Positions 1 to 12,600 of a stretch of DNA of 64,000 nucleotides are shown here, piece after piece. The notes beneath the pieces are model-generated. The model made no database searches, was not told where the DNA came from, and saw nothing but the letters and a program-made list of their open reading frames with translations. Every line of letters begins with the position of its first letter. Positions within the stretch are counted from its first letter, which is position 1. The position numbers and the translations under genes were made by a program. This stretch comes from Trichuris trichiura (Eukaryota; Nematoda; Enoplea; Trichinellida; Trichuridae), in NCBI GenBank assembly GCA_037903355.1, contig JBAJFE010000019.1, positions 124,001-188,000 of the forward strand, written 5' to 3'.

Positions 1-756
1 CAGTGCCGTGACAATAGTGTACCTGAACGTGGATGCCACGTCTTTGAGCATGCTGGATCACTTGAGGCGCCACAGTCGTACACCACTGATACCAGAAGCT
101 TTAGAAGCCATGATAGTACGAGGGCCAACAGTAAAACAAGATACGAGTGCGACAGATGTAATAAGGTCTTCGGACAGCTGTCCAACCTCAAAGTTCATAT
201 GCGAACTCATACGGGTGAACGTCCATTTAAATGCAGTGCTTGTGGGAAAGAATTTACGCAACTGGCTCACCTCCAAAAGCACAACTTAGTGCATACAGGT
301 AAGAGTCGTCATGTGGCAATCGATCTTTAACTATTCAACAAGATACTAATGCGCTCCAACGTACTACGCATTGGTCAGCATTCCGTATTGTGGTTCTGTT
401 GAAATGAAAATGATATTTAAGCCATGTGAATTGAGAATCTGTTTTTAGGTGAGAAGCCACATCGCTGCGAAGTATGCTTGAAGCGATTCAGCAGTACAAG
501 CAATTTGAAGACTCACCTTCGCCTTCATAATGGACAGAAACCTTACGCATGCGATTTTTGTCCTTCAAAATTCACCCAGTTCGTTCACTTGAAATTGCAC
601 AAGCGTCTGCATACCAATGAACGCCCATACATTTGTGCAACCTGTAACAAAAAATATATTAGCCCTAGTGGACTTCGTACTCACTGGAGAACAACGTCAT
701 GCAAACCTTCGTCTGAGCTATTTTCCTTCAGTGTAATGAACAATAGGCAACGATAA
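1..756 (+). CDS. blmp-1: Blimp-1/PRDM1-like zinc-finger transcription factor, C-terminal part (5' end outside window)
   Basis: Two exons are visible, 1-298 (open from the first base, frame 1) and 449-756. They are joined across a 150-bp intron with donor GTAAGAG and acceptor TTTTTAG, split within a Gly codon. The join gives five consecutive zinc fingers beginning at base 142. Finger 1 carries [19 protein letters not shown], finger 2 [19 protein letters not shown], finger 3 [16 protein letters not shown] and finger 4 [16 protein letters not shown]. The degenerate fifth ends in Cys rather than His (C2HC). This order, the linkers and the C2HC last finger are diagnostic of Blimp-1/PRDM1, a DNA-binding repressor of developmental programmes. 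The PR/SET domain must lie left of the window. The tail after finger 5 is only about 20 residues, so this is the true C-terminus. The gene converges with the minus-strand gene ending at 1763. Confidence 0.95.
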
Positions 757-875
757 GAAAATATGGAACAGCTCGCATGGCGCACAATGTTCTTAACGAT
801 GAAGTTGCGCAGGGAAAATAAGAATATCAGCTTCGCCTCACCCGATAACATTTTTCCCTTCATCATTATTATATA

Positions 876-931
876 AATAAAGCGAGCCAGTGTCTACAGG
901 CTATTGTCAACCGTTGCTGTTCAAGAATAAA
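876..931 (+). other. Candidate polyadenylation signals of blmp-1
   Basis: Two AATAAA hexamers, at 876-881 and 926-931, lie 120-175 bp after the blmp-1 stop codon. Either could direct 3' end formation. This is inferred from motif and position only. Confidence 0.5.
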
Positions 932-1728
932 GAAAACGTCAAATCCTTTACATCGTTTAGCATTGCAGCCATATACAGCACAAGTGGCGTCTTAACTGCA
1001 GAAAGTGCTGTTTTAAGAATAGATTTTTTTAGGCAGCCACAGCTCATTCTCCTGACAGAGAAAGCTTCCAATGTGTCAATAGAAGTAATGGAATTTATTC
1101 GAAAAAATTTAAACTGCTGAGAAAGTCTACTGTTTAGGGCTTATTCGCTTCGTTAAAATTCCTGCAAGCAGAGAGGAAAGATACCATATTTTTTCACAGC
1201 GAAAGAAATGTGGCAACCGTTGACCACCCACAGATGCGCATTGTCCCAACTGGTCACCACGGTAGGCTACCTGCTCATACGCTTTTTGATGGCATTCATT
1301 CAGTTTATTAATATTAATAAAAGAATTTAAGAATGTTAATATTAACACAGCCAGTATGTCTTTAGACCTTTAGAAAACATACTCCACTACGTACGGTGTT
1401 GATCTTGTTTTTGAATATTACTGATGTCAATCCTGGACAGCTCACTCGGAAACTTAAGGACTCTTCTGATCTACTCTTCAGCAAAAAGAATGATAAGTTG
1501 GAAGATGGTACGTTTCTTCTATAGCGTCAGTTCATTCGCTAAAGATGGGATCAAAAGAGTCCTGAAAAGTCTGGTTTTATTTTTTTGGCTGGCACCAATA
1601 AGCTTATCGTTTTAAGGTGCTGTACGGCTTCAGTGACTTTCAAAAAATGAGTACATAATTATGAAAAACGCATCAGCAGCTATTCAGATTTTTGCTAGTT
1701 TAGGAAAGGTTTCAATAAATGCATGTTC

Positions 1729-1734
1729 TTTATT
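1729..1734 (-). other. Candidate polyadenylation signal of the multi-pass membrane protein gene
   Basis: On the minus strand AATAAA occurs about 30 bases beyond the stop codon at 1763, a normal distance for a 3' end signal. Confidence 0.55.
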
Positions 1735-1762
1735 TCTGAAAACAAAACTGTAACAAACGAGC

Positions 1763-4700
1763 TTAGCTAAACGTTCTGCCAACTTGCATGGCAACATGTT
1801 TCACCGTAGCATCTGTTTGCATGCTGCGTTCCCGCCTAGAAACCAATCGAAGAAGGGTTCTGTCCAAAGAGCATTGACTGGGACTATCCAAAATATGTAG
1901 CATCCATGCACCGTCTGGCAGAGTCTTTAAGCTTTCCATTACCTTTGAGTGAATGTCCACGTATTCTAGTTCGGAACTTTGAAACTTTAAAGCTATATTG
2001 GATTTGCAAATAGCGCCAGGTAGTTCCTGCTTCAAAATTAGCAATGATTCCTGCCGAACCAATCTTACAGTACACACAAGGAACCAAAACATTGTGGCAG
2101 AATAAAGTGGTATACCCACTAGTGACAGCTTAAGGTCGTCTGCTTTCATTGTGACACACCGGCCGGTTCCAATGAACAACGATCCATAGATGAACACTTC
2201 AATCGCCTCCAGAATCGAGTTGCAAGTCGCACGATCAATAATGTACACTGTCGCAGCGCTTAGAAACGCAGTGAACATCAAGGAGCTTAACAAGTGTAGC
2301 AACACTTTCTTGCTTACGGATAGCGCATTTCCCATGAAAGAGACAGCGCTATATATGGTAAATGAGAGCAGCCTCCCAAGACAACATGCGGCAGCAAGGA
2401 ACAGATACATGCCAGGAAAGAATAATGCGACTAATACCAGTCGCCCTGCTGGAGAAAGGGGGCCCTGTGCTTTGAAACCTGAAATAATAATACAAGTTCA
2501 ATGAGAGGAATCAAATTATTCAAATTAGTCATTCATTTTCTAACATACTCTTAACGTGCTATAAATAACAGACAAACCGCTTCGGGTGCTTGCGCTTCAC
2601 ACTTTCAGTTATACATGATCCGTGGCATTAAATGTCGGCATTGAAAACATTTTCAATGCTGATGACGAGATCAGACAGGTCCTCATAATTGCGTACTTTT
2701 ATTAAACAAAAATCTTTCTTGCAAAACCTACTGGTGTAATGTAGAAAATGAAAAGAATTGTACGTTTCCAATAGCAATACCTTGCCAATATAAAATTTTA
2801 AATGTTCCACGCAGCTTTACATTTCTAAGCCTCGTGATCGCATTTCCGATGAATTCTTTTAAACATTAATGTTAAAAACTTTACCACAACGTATTTCCAC
2901 TCCTTTCTAAGCGCCCAACAAACCTAACCTTATGGATTCGTACTTTTCACGTGCTCTGAGGCCATAGCACATATGATTTATTAAAGTGAAAGTAAGGCAA
3001 TGCCTGCGACATTTCTGCGTAGAAGGCTTTGACACATTTGAAAGCATGTAAGTACACTACTGTCTCAGCCCTGCCTTTCTTATCAGCTAGTGCCGAAGTC
3101 CGCAGTATCTAGGCGTAAACTTAGTAACTTGCGTTCTTACGGAAGACGCAAAAGGAGATAATCTGCCATTGTTAATTGACTGAGAGGAACTTTGGGTATA
3201 TAATTTTAGGCAACTTTTTGAAAAACTGGAGAAAGCGAGAAGCCGCGTGATTTATGAGCACTCATTGTGCGCTCTGTTGAACGCACCCGTTTCTCATGAT
3301 TACATAGGAGTAACAGATAGCCTCTCTTTGTCTTTTTTGACGCGCCGATATCCATAAATTAGCTGTGAAACCTCATGCTCATTATAGAATACACAAAGCA
3401 TCCTGCCATCAATCAATTATTCTGGGAAAAACCTTGTTGCATGTATAATTTCCAGGATTATTGTTTCTTTTAGACCTGTCATTAAAAGTTACAATGTCTG
3501 ACGGAAAAGAATTTTCAAGCAGTTAAGTTCAAAGGAACCTACCACCTGGCAAATACATCAACTAAAAATAAACATGTTAAGAATGCGAGAAAAGTGCATC
3601 AACTAATCGCTGCCCGCATGCTCAGCACGTTGCAAATATTTCTGAATACAAAATCCATCCTAACTTTAATTGAAATTGGCAGTTTGTCTATCAACTACGT
3701 TTATACAGTTCATCGTCACCTGCGAAAAAGGCGACGCGTTAACCCGTCGGACTTCAGGTTATGCAATTACATCTGACCACTAGGAATTAGACAAGATTTT
3801 GACGGATAAAAAACTAGTACTGCTCTAACTTCCATGCTAGTATACTTCGACTTGAAAACCCGAATTCCATATGATTAGACGAATTTTAGAATAAAAATTT
3901 TAAAAAAATCTCGCGAAAATTTTATGATTAGACGAAGGACAAAATTATCGCTAGTGTCATTTGAGCACCCCGGGAAACGATGTGCATGTTCAGAAGTGAC
4001 TTGCAACTCGCTCGTGCACCCACTGCGCTCACTCTAACCCCTTGAAAGCTTAGGTTTCCAGCGAGGTATTTTCATCGCAGTTTTGTTTGCAGTGCAAAAT
4101 CGAAACTTTCTAGCCTTTTGCTTAGTAGCGACTGCTTGTTAAACCTGCTATTAATAAAAAGACGGAAGCCGCTTAAAAAAGGCGTGCATATTTCCAATGT
4201 TCGCATAATGAACTGAATACGTTATTATGTCATAGATAAAAATATTAGGCGCATCTACTCGTTAAGCCAATGAGTTTATCTGATGGAGTGTAAGGAAAAG
4301 AAGATGATTTTATGAGGCCTGCCTACTTCAGGCGAATGACAATGCAATGCAATGCTGTCATGTTAATTTAGTTACCTGCAGTAGTGATGGAAGCAAGTAA
4401 TAATAGTAGCAGCTGTCTAAAACTTCTCTTCGTCGATGTCATAACCTTAGCGGCTTCTAGTTGTGAATCGTAGGCAATTAGCAAACTGATGCTTTCGTTA
4501 AACCAACTTGTAAAAGAGATTCTTCCCTCATCAAGCTGATAATGATGGTCAGCAATCTTCTGCAGCAGTGTGTCCCTCCGTTGGGTTGCTTCTGTAGCAA
4601 TCAACGCATCCCATTCCAGTTGCCGTGCCTGTTCGCAAAGAGTCAACAAGGAAGCAACCAAAAGATAACTAAGCAGCAAAGTTATGTGAAGAAAGAAAAG

Positions 4701-5703
4701 CTTAGACCGAAAAAATGGAAGCAATCTTCTCAGTTGCTCCAGCATGGCGTTTCTAATATTCTCAGCATAAAGGAGCGCTGAAGCAACAGAATAAACACTC
4801 AATGAGTACCAACTGGTAGCTTCGGTCAATTCCTCGAAATCGCTCATTCTACAGCAAGTGTTGGCAATCATCTAAGAATGAAAGCAGGAGTCACCGACTG
4901 CGTTAGACCACACATCTTAGTAACATGGTGCATCCATAGAGCAAATACATTACTTAGTTATTCTGAATTTCCCGTAGCATCTGCTTCGTTCGATCCTACA
5001 ATGCTTTTGCATTGCACTTGTAAAACATCTCTTCTCGAAGCCTGAATCGCAATAGATTGATATAAGCTACTGGAAGTTAACTAATACTTGCTCTTCCAAC
5101 CTTCTTGCTAAAGGGGTGCACTTTCTTGCTTCAGCGAAGATACATGCGGTGACTTGCTCTTTTCAAATTAACAGCTGTTATTGCATGACGTCCAACTCCT
5201 TTGGTGATCCTCAGAGGCCGAAAGAAACCTTTAACAGCGCAAAAATTATTTCACCTACCTAACCGGCAAACGTTTGATAAAACAAGGAGAAAAGCAGGAA
5301 AAAAGTCACTTTCTTATAACTATCCCCGAGAGAGATGTAAGCGCAATAAAAGCTTGTTTCGTTAGTAGCAAAATGTGCCACCCAAAAAGGCATACGTCAA
5401 AAGAGTATATCTTGTAACCTCAATTCGTACTTACCTCTACGTCAGACATGAGAGGCGTTTGATGAAGCAGATCTCCGCAACAAGCACCAAAGTTAAAAAG
5501 CTCAGACGTCAGCACGATAACGTCTGAAAATGTTTCATAACAGGGCTCTTTCCTGTTTGTATAAATAAAGATTGCTTTGCAAACGTCCATGAGCACTTTT
5601 CCCTTCTGTTTCGCTGCGCTATCATTGGGTAGCGATGCTGCAGCAAATATCAAAGTAGCGGTCTTGCCTGACGGCTTGTAACTTCGGCATGCTTCGGAAG
5701 CTT
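1763..5703 (-). CDS. Unidentified multi-pass membrane protein (at least three exons)
   Basis: Three minus-strand exons join in frame: about 5703-5435 (5' border uncertain; donor GAG/GTAAGTAC), 4871-4376 (acceptor ATTCTTAG, donor GCAG/GTAACT) and 2478-1763 (acceptor TTATTTCAG, stop TAA). Phases match at both junctions (0, then 1). The first part is hydrophilic and Cys-containing (CKAIFIYTNRKEPC). Hydrophobic segments follow: KLFFLHITLLLSYLLVASLL, a Leu-rich stretch near the end of the middle exon, VLVALFFPGMYLFLAAACCL, VLLHLLSSLMFTAFLSAATV and VGIPLYSATMFWFLVCTVRL. The C-tail of about 90 residues is polar. I do not recognise the family. The Cys-pair spacing and the hydrophobic segment followed by Asp recall DC-STAMP/SPE-42 proteins, but too weakly to assign. 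The start codon was not found: the frame is open only back to about 5703, with an internal ATG near 5591. Confidence 0.6.
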
Positions 5704-6607
5704 AGCATACATCAATTTCATTTTTATTCGAAACATGCCCTGTTGCGGTAGTCAACATTTTTAATTACGACTATAGTACCGTTCAGTTGCGGAAATGATT
5801 GCGGGACGTTTGAGATGCGCAAGTCAATCGAACAGAGCCAAGCCAAAAGGTTCTAAATGGTGCTTTATTATTCAGAAGTAGGTTTCACGCACGCTCCTAG
5901 GAGAATGAAGCATTTCATACTGACACTGCCTAATTTCTTTATTATAAGTAAGGCGCAACCACCTGACATCCCTGCACTCTTTGAAGCTGCCGCCTTATGT
6001 TGGAACGGAGCAAAAGAAACTATTTCGCATTATTTTTCTCTTATTGCAAGCAGGCTGAAGAAACGGTGACTACTCAATAACTGACGCAAACTTTGAAACG
6101 ATGCTGGGCAACATGGAAAGCAAACTGGATGTTTCGTTAATACTTTTGCATAAATACAACAGAATTATCAAATCCATTATGACTGCATTGCAAACTTATG
6201 AATGCCCCTATGGTAGCATATTAAAGGCAGGTGGAGTATGTCTCCTAAGGATACCGTCTACCCTGTTGTACTTCGAATATCTAGAGCTTATAAGCCGCTA
6301 GGTCTCCGCCGTAATTTGTCCTTGCCTTCGCGGTACCTGGAAGGGATTCTCTGGACTCGTACGAATGAGATCTGCATTTCTGTTTTTATAGAAAACAATC
6401 CATTTGATGTGCAAGCCAAAACGCTTTTAGCCCAATTCACGTATTGGTTTCTGCTAAACAAGCTTTTACTTTCAATTGTGGCTTCACTTGTGACAACGCA
6501 CGTTAATACTGACTGACATCTGACACCCATAAAGAGATTGGTGTATTCTCTTCTCCAATTTTAGACGTTCTTGTATGTAACGCTGAGCAGGATTTGCCAA
6601 TTTGTGG
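5704..6607. other. Gap between the FN3 gene and the membrane-protein gene
   Basis: The first exon of the membrane-protein gene should lie here, but I could not fix it. A minus-strand ATG followed by a short hydrophobic run (MKCFILLGAC) near 5910 is one candidate. Other open frames here look like chance. Confidence 0.3.
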
Positions 6608-9600
6608 TCAAGTGAGCACCAAAAGCAAGATAAGATTATATGCCACGAAAGTTATCATGCTCTTTGCGTGTCGTTTCTGTCCGCAGTTGTTGAAAGTAGC
6701 TGAAATAGGCATCTACATAAAGTTGTCATAGGTTTCTTTCATTCGGAACAGCTCAGCACTTTTACAGTGTAAAAACTGCTAGTACAGATATCTTATGTAG
6801 AACTGCACGTTCATAATTTCCGTGCCAGCGCTGTCGAGGAAATAGGTTGCTCAAATTGACAAAGCATGAAGAAATAACCGTAATTAACTAACGCAAAGTA
6901 CGAAAAGCCTACGGCTGCTAGCGAAAAAATGTACGTAGAAGGTCGGAGCGAGCTTTTATATATTTTGAAACATTACTCTTAACGCAAAAAACATTACGAA
7001 TCGAAAAGGAAAACACCGAACAATACAGAAGATTTTTTGAATCAAAAATATTTACCTTCGGAGGTGAGAGGAATATAACCCGTTTCCATGCATATCATCG
7101 CTACCGTACAACCCTGAACCTTGACAAAATACTGAGACTCAGCTTTCAGCGGGCCGTTGCAGTAACGAAGTTCATTGTAGCAATCTTCTGCGCCTATGGT
7201 AAAACGCGTTATTGTTAACCAGGTCATCTCGCTCTCGTTTACTGTTTTACCAATAAGGTATTCAGCAGATTGCACTTTTGGATTGCTGAATGGGTTCTTC
7301 TTCACGGAATAAGCCAGGTAAGGTGGCCATTTCGCATATTTTTGGACAGACTTCCATCCCATGTGATAGGCATAAAATTTGTCAAGCTAATTTGTAGGTA
7401 ATTTGTAAGTATTTATCATAAATGCGCGTGTTTACCTGTTCATCTTCAGTAACAATGATGTAATATTGATCTACAACGCCATTACTGTCAGGGAAAAAAT
7501 TTCTGCCGAATGAAACAGCGGCTATTGTTTGATCTGCTTTACGAAACTGCACTGATCTTGCGACTAGAACGTTAAATAAGTAAATGTTTTTGAATACTGA
7601 TGCATTAGTAGCTTTCAGCTCACCGTCCCGACCGATGGTCATAACAGTAATAGCATCAGTGTCGCTTTCCAAGTCGTCTGCAATGACCGTAGCCGAAAAA
7701 GTATACCACGAACTCGGTTCAAGTTTTTCAATTAAGAGATTATCTTTAGCTGTTTCTAAAACCAGTGGGGCTCTTCCTTCAGTTGGATCGAAGCACCTGA
7801 ATACATTTATCAGTTAGTATTGATATTTATTTGTGCTATTAATACAAAAGTAATGTCGAAAGGATTATTGTTACATGTATGAATAACCTAAAGAGCTCAG
7901 TGGGTGATAAAAAAATTAGCATACTTAGGTAGTAATGTCAATACGTTCACTTTTTTCATTGTCTGTATGGTACGTCTTATCAAGATTGCGCTGCGCAATA
8001 AAGACTAGCTAAATTAAACTGAATGCAACGAAATGTAAAAGGTACCAGCATCTTCCTTTGGTTGCGCAAAGGTTCATTTCCAAATGAGCGACTCAAAATG
8101 TCGGAATTGAACAACACTCAACATATGCTACTATTTAAAGAAGAAATGAGAAATCGGCAGACTGCAGATAGCTAGTTCTTAAGCATCAACACAGGTTCTA
8201 TGGACTTACAAATTGTAATTATTAGCGAAACCGTTTTAGAATAAGGTTCAAGAATGGTCACCGGCATGAAACCGTGGCAAAAATTTTGCTGCAAAGAGCA
8301 CAGACAGCAACTTCGCACAAATATTATATTAATAGTTAGATCTGTTAGCCTGAACAAATTTAAGCCATCAATTCTTGGCGACATAACAAATGCCAGATTA
8401 CAAGCGTACGTACATTTTTAGTATTAAACATTGCCTCTCTAAAATACAAATAATAATTACTGAAGCATACTGAAAATCAATGGAAACCCCTTTAACGTAG
8501 CGCAGTAAATTGTTTTGGAGCATTTAGATAAAGTGCGACCATCGTCAGAAGTAGAACGAAAGGAATTGCTATACCGAATGGGTGTACAGTTACTTTTGGT
8601 ATAAAAACTCATGTACGGGTTTCAAAAAGCAAAATACTGAAGTCATTATCGACTCAAAAGTTTGAAGCGCTTCAAGCAAATACTGAGCAAAAATAATTTA
8701 CCAGCGGATTACTTACGTTATTCTATAGCGAATATATGGCATATCGTCACCGTAGCGTTGCCAGAAAAGCTTCACACTAGTAGATCTGGATACGATTCGG
8801 AGACGTTGAATTTTGTCAGGATCTACAAACAAATGCGCCCATTTTAAATCAGTTGACCGTCAAGAAGCAAAGCTAGTCCAAGAGCTTTGGAATGCAATCT
8901 GTTACTAATATTTCTCTGCCTAAGACATTTTTGCACCAATCGATCTCATAATGCTTTTACGTAACGCTGTTTATGAGGTTTGTATTATGAAGCTTTTTTG
9001 CCACCATGCAGGTTTTTTTTCAAGTTCATTTCTTTACAGAAGATCACAAGTGGAAAGCTCTATGGTTTAAGAAACAAGAGAAGGGCAACAGAAACTTAAG
9101 TCGCTATGCGGTAAGCGCATCCAAAGTTTCTAAGCCTCGCAAGGACCAAAACTAATATATTTGTTTCTTTTAATATTAATAATGTATTAGTATTAAAATA
9201 AATAACGTTCCATAGCATAATAACACTGTACACTTGGTAACCTGAAGAACAATTCAAAGGGAGATTGAAGTTACTGGAACTTGACGGCAATTTCAAAAAA
9301 AAAGTAAATGAAAGTATTGAGTTTGCTTCAACTAATCAACAACAAAAACACAGTGAATGAAATCAACCAACCCATCATAATAAGACTTCTGACTAGTAAT
9401 AGATGTGCATGGATTTTTCCCGTTTGTATTTGCCCATAAAACGAGTCAAAAAAGTGAAAAAAACTTTAATGTCGTTCAAGGGCATAAAAACCAAACAAAA
9501 GTCTGGCGACAAACCTTACTGCACTGCAACGCCAGACTTTTGTTTGGTTTTTATGCCCTTGAACGACATTAAAGTTTTTTTCACTTTTTTGACTTGTTTT

Positions 9601-12600
9601 ATGGGCAAATACAAACGGGAAAAATCTATGTACATCTCTTGTTCAACAACCAAACCCGTTACAAACCATACGCCTTTATATCTGACTAGTAATCAGAAAA
9701 TTCTCAATTAGGAATGTCAGGAATGCAACTCAAGTTGACTGCGCAAAATTAAAGCATGCAAGTCATGAAAGCGGAAGGTTAATATGGAAGATAACAGTAA
9801 CACTAACCACTCTATGTTGTTTTAAATAAACTTATCGAAGGATTTCAATAATTCACCAAAGCTTCACTAAGGAGAATAAATGCAAATTTCTCGTACATGT
9901 AGTGAATATCTGCGTGACCGGTTCGCTGCGGATGCCTTGATAAACCGTGTACAAACGGCAAAGATACCGTCTACCAGGTTCCAAACCCTTGAACAAGATG
10001 GATCTACTGAAATTTGCATGAAAGTTAGCTTCCGTGAATGGACGGGCAAAGTTGCGCATTCAACCTTTTGCTCCCGCGCTTTTTGCTGACTGACGCGTTA
10101 GCTTTCTCGGAAATCAAAAGCTCCAAATCGTATTTGTCAAATATAGCGCCGTCCGCATCCGTCGGAGTAAATGTAATTAGCAAGCTTTTCTTCGTTATTC
10201 TTTCAGCTTCCAGAACAGACGAGATCAATGGCGCTGAATCATCAGAATTCAGTTATTACAAGCAAAAGCACGTTCCTTCTGTTCTTTTACGTGTGTTCTG
10301 CTCAATGATGGTGGGCAAACTAGCCAAGCCAAGTGCAGATATGTTTGCAATAGCAGCAACATACGTCGCTGATGGATTCAGCCCATTTATTGCTATGGAA
10401 TTCAGTGAAGAGACATCAACTGACTTTTGTCCATTTGGATTCTATAAATTCAACTGTAACTGCCTGAAATGATAAGGGGCGTACATGTTTACTTTATATG
10501 TATGCACGAGTTAGGCTAATCTATTCTGATCGAGAAGCTGCGTGTTAAACAGCAGCATTTCATGCAGATCAATACAGTATGTTTGAAGACAATTTTTTTG
10601 GTAAGGAGAAGTCGGTTTCATGTTGTTAATTAAAGCTTTATACCGTTGTTTAATGGGTATGAGCTAAAAAAACGAAAAACTCTTAGTTGCACAGGGAACC
10701 AGACAAACGTAGTTTTTGTGTCGTCAGCATGTGTTAGATGCATGAATAGTCTAAAATGCCTAAAATGGTTTGAAATGTACTGCTTCGTGTTGGAGAAGCT
10801 AGCAAAAAATTAGCAGTCACGTAATGGTGACAATATATTCGTTTTTCTCACTGAATCCATATGACTGGTTTAAAATAAAACCCTTAACAACACTAGGTGC
10901 TATACAGCGTTAGTCTCGAAGGGTAGGTTTTTCTAGTTTTGCGTGCAATTAAAGATTTCTCACTTTTTACTTCGCATCGACCGAATCAGAAGTCGACTGA
11001 ATCAATAGACAAAGCAAATTTCAATTTTACCAGAAGCAGTCGTGTAACGAAGACTTGAAAATGGTATGTCCGGATAAATGAAAAATTAAAAAACTATTGT
11101 CTGCTGCTAAACGTCTTTCCTGTCTTGAAATCATTCATTACTTTCGTTTGCTTACACCATTGCGTAAAAAGTTAATATCTTACCGTTTTCAAGTAGTATG
11201 AAAGCACAAGTCTGTAGCGAGCACAATCACTATCACCGGTTAGCGTCCAACCAAAATAAATTTTTGACTTTTGAGATTCAGCAGTCGTTGTTCGCAGCAC
11301 TTTAAAGTTTTGAACAGAGTTTGGTCCTACAAATTCAATGCGCGCTTTAGGATCTTCACTCCGTCTGGGTTTGCTAGAGAATGTCTAGTAACAGAGAGGA
11401 AACGTACGCATGTAAAAACTGAACCCAAAATACTGATTGTAGTGAGGACAAAAGTCCGTTTAGGATCAACCATGTATTTCCAGTAAATGCCCGGTTAGTC
11501 TCCTTGTTATAAACCGGAGTGCAATTTTAGATCCGGATTTCCATTCATCTTTTCGTTTTAGGACAATTACAAAACTTACAGGCACTCCATTTATCTTCCT
11601 TTGTGAATACGAATTCTTTTAAGTAATAATAGTATACCGCCGACCCAAAACATAAGTCTATTAAGAATTAAGCTTAGACAAGCAATTTAGCTTAGGCTTA
11701 GCTTTAGACTTAAGGTTTAGGCTTAGATTTGGATTGTCGTAAGCAACAAAGTTGTTTCAACAGGAACTTGATCTTGTTGAAGCATTTTTGTTAGTTCAAA
11801 ATCTTTTTGGCAAACACTCTGAAAACTATGCTTTATTATACATTTCTCCAATAGGTGCCTGAGTTTCTGAACCTACTCACATGTAGTAGTCTGTGTTAGG
11901 ACTGCTTGATATTTCCCGAAGAAGGTATTAAATGTTGTGTGGCTAAAACAAATAAAACTTTGTGCAACAGAGCATGTAAGGCAAAATTCTCCAAAACAAC
12001 AATAGGAGAAGAAAGATATTTACTATACTTGTGAGATCTGCGATGTCTGATGCAAGTTCTTGCCACCGGTGACCCGTTCTCGAACGACAGCTGAGGGAAA
12101 TCTGCAATTACAAGATTTGCCAACCATTAATCACCATTCCATTGTGCGCATTTTTCAAAGATTAATACAATCGACGACTAGCTTTCTGCCAGTGAAAAGA
12201 AAAATTGGTACAGCAGAAAACTAGCACTAAACAAGCATGCTATTTTTTTAGCATTCTGTCGCAAGCTCATAAAAATCTTCGTTGCCATTTGCCTTAATCT
12301 TTTCGTCCTCTTGTGCTTTTATCAGTGGAAATCCTTCTTGAAGGATAAGTTCCTTAGCGATACTTCCGTATTCATGCTTTCCAGACTCCGTAGCACTTTT
12401 TATATTGAAAATATCACAATAAGGAATTTGTGACATATCCCAGGACACTTTAAGGTAATCTTCCGAATGCCTTTCAAAGTTTAGCAACTGGCCATTACCT
12501 GAAATGGCGTACAGTCGGCGGCAAAATTAGTAACATATGCCTACTTTCGTATAAGCTCAGCTGCTCCGGTAGGGCCATCTGATCTTGTTGGAATACTGGC

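Larger units (their letters stand above)
757..1762. other. Convergent intergenic region between blmp-1 and the membrane-protein gene
   Basis: This stretch holds the 3' UTR of the plus-strand gene and, from its right side, the 3' UTR of the minus-strand gene. I see no further coding exon. Short open frames here have no family resemblance. Confidence 0.6.

Noticed and set aside
4980..5010. GTTCGATCC box resembling a tRNA B-box
   Set aside because: No T-stem pairing and no upstream A-box.
9403..9711. 102-codon plus-strand open frame
   Set aside because: Consists almost entirely of the inverted arms of foldback element 1.
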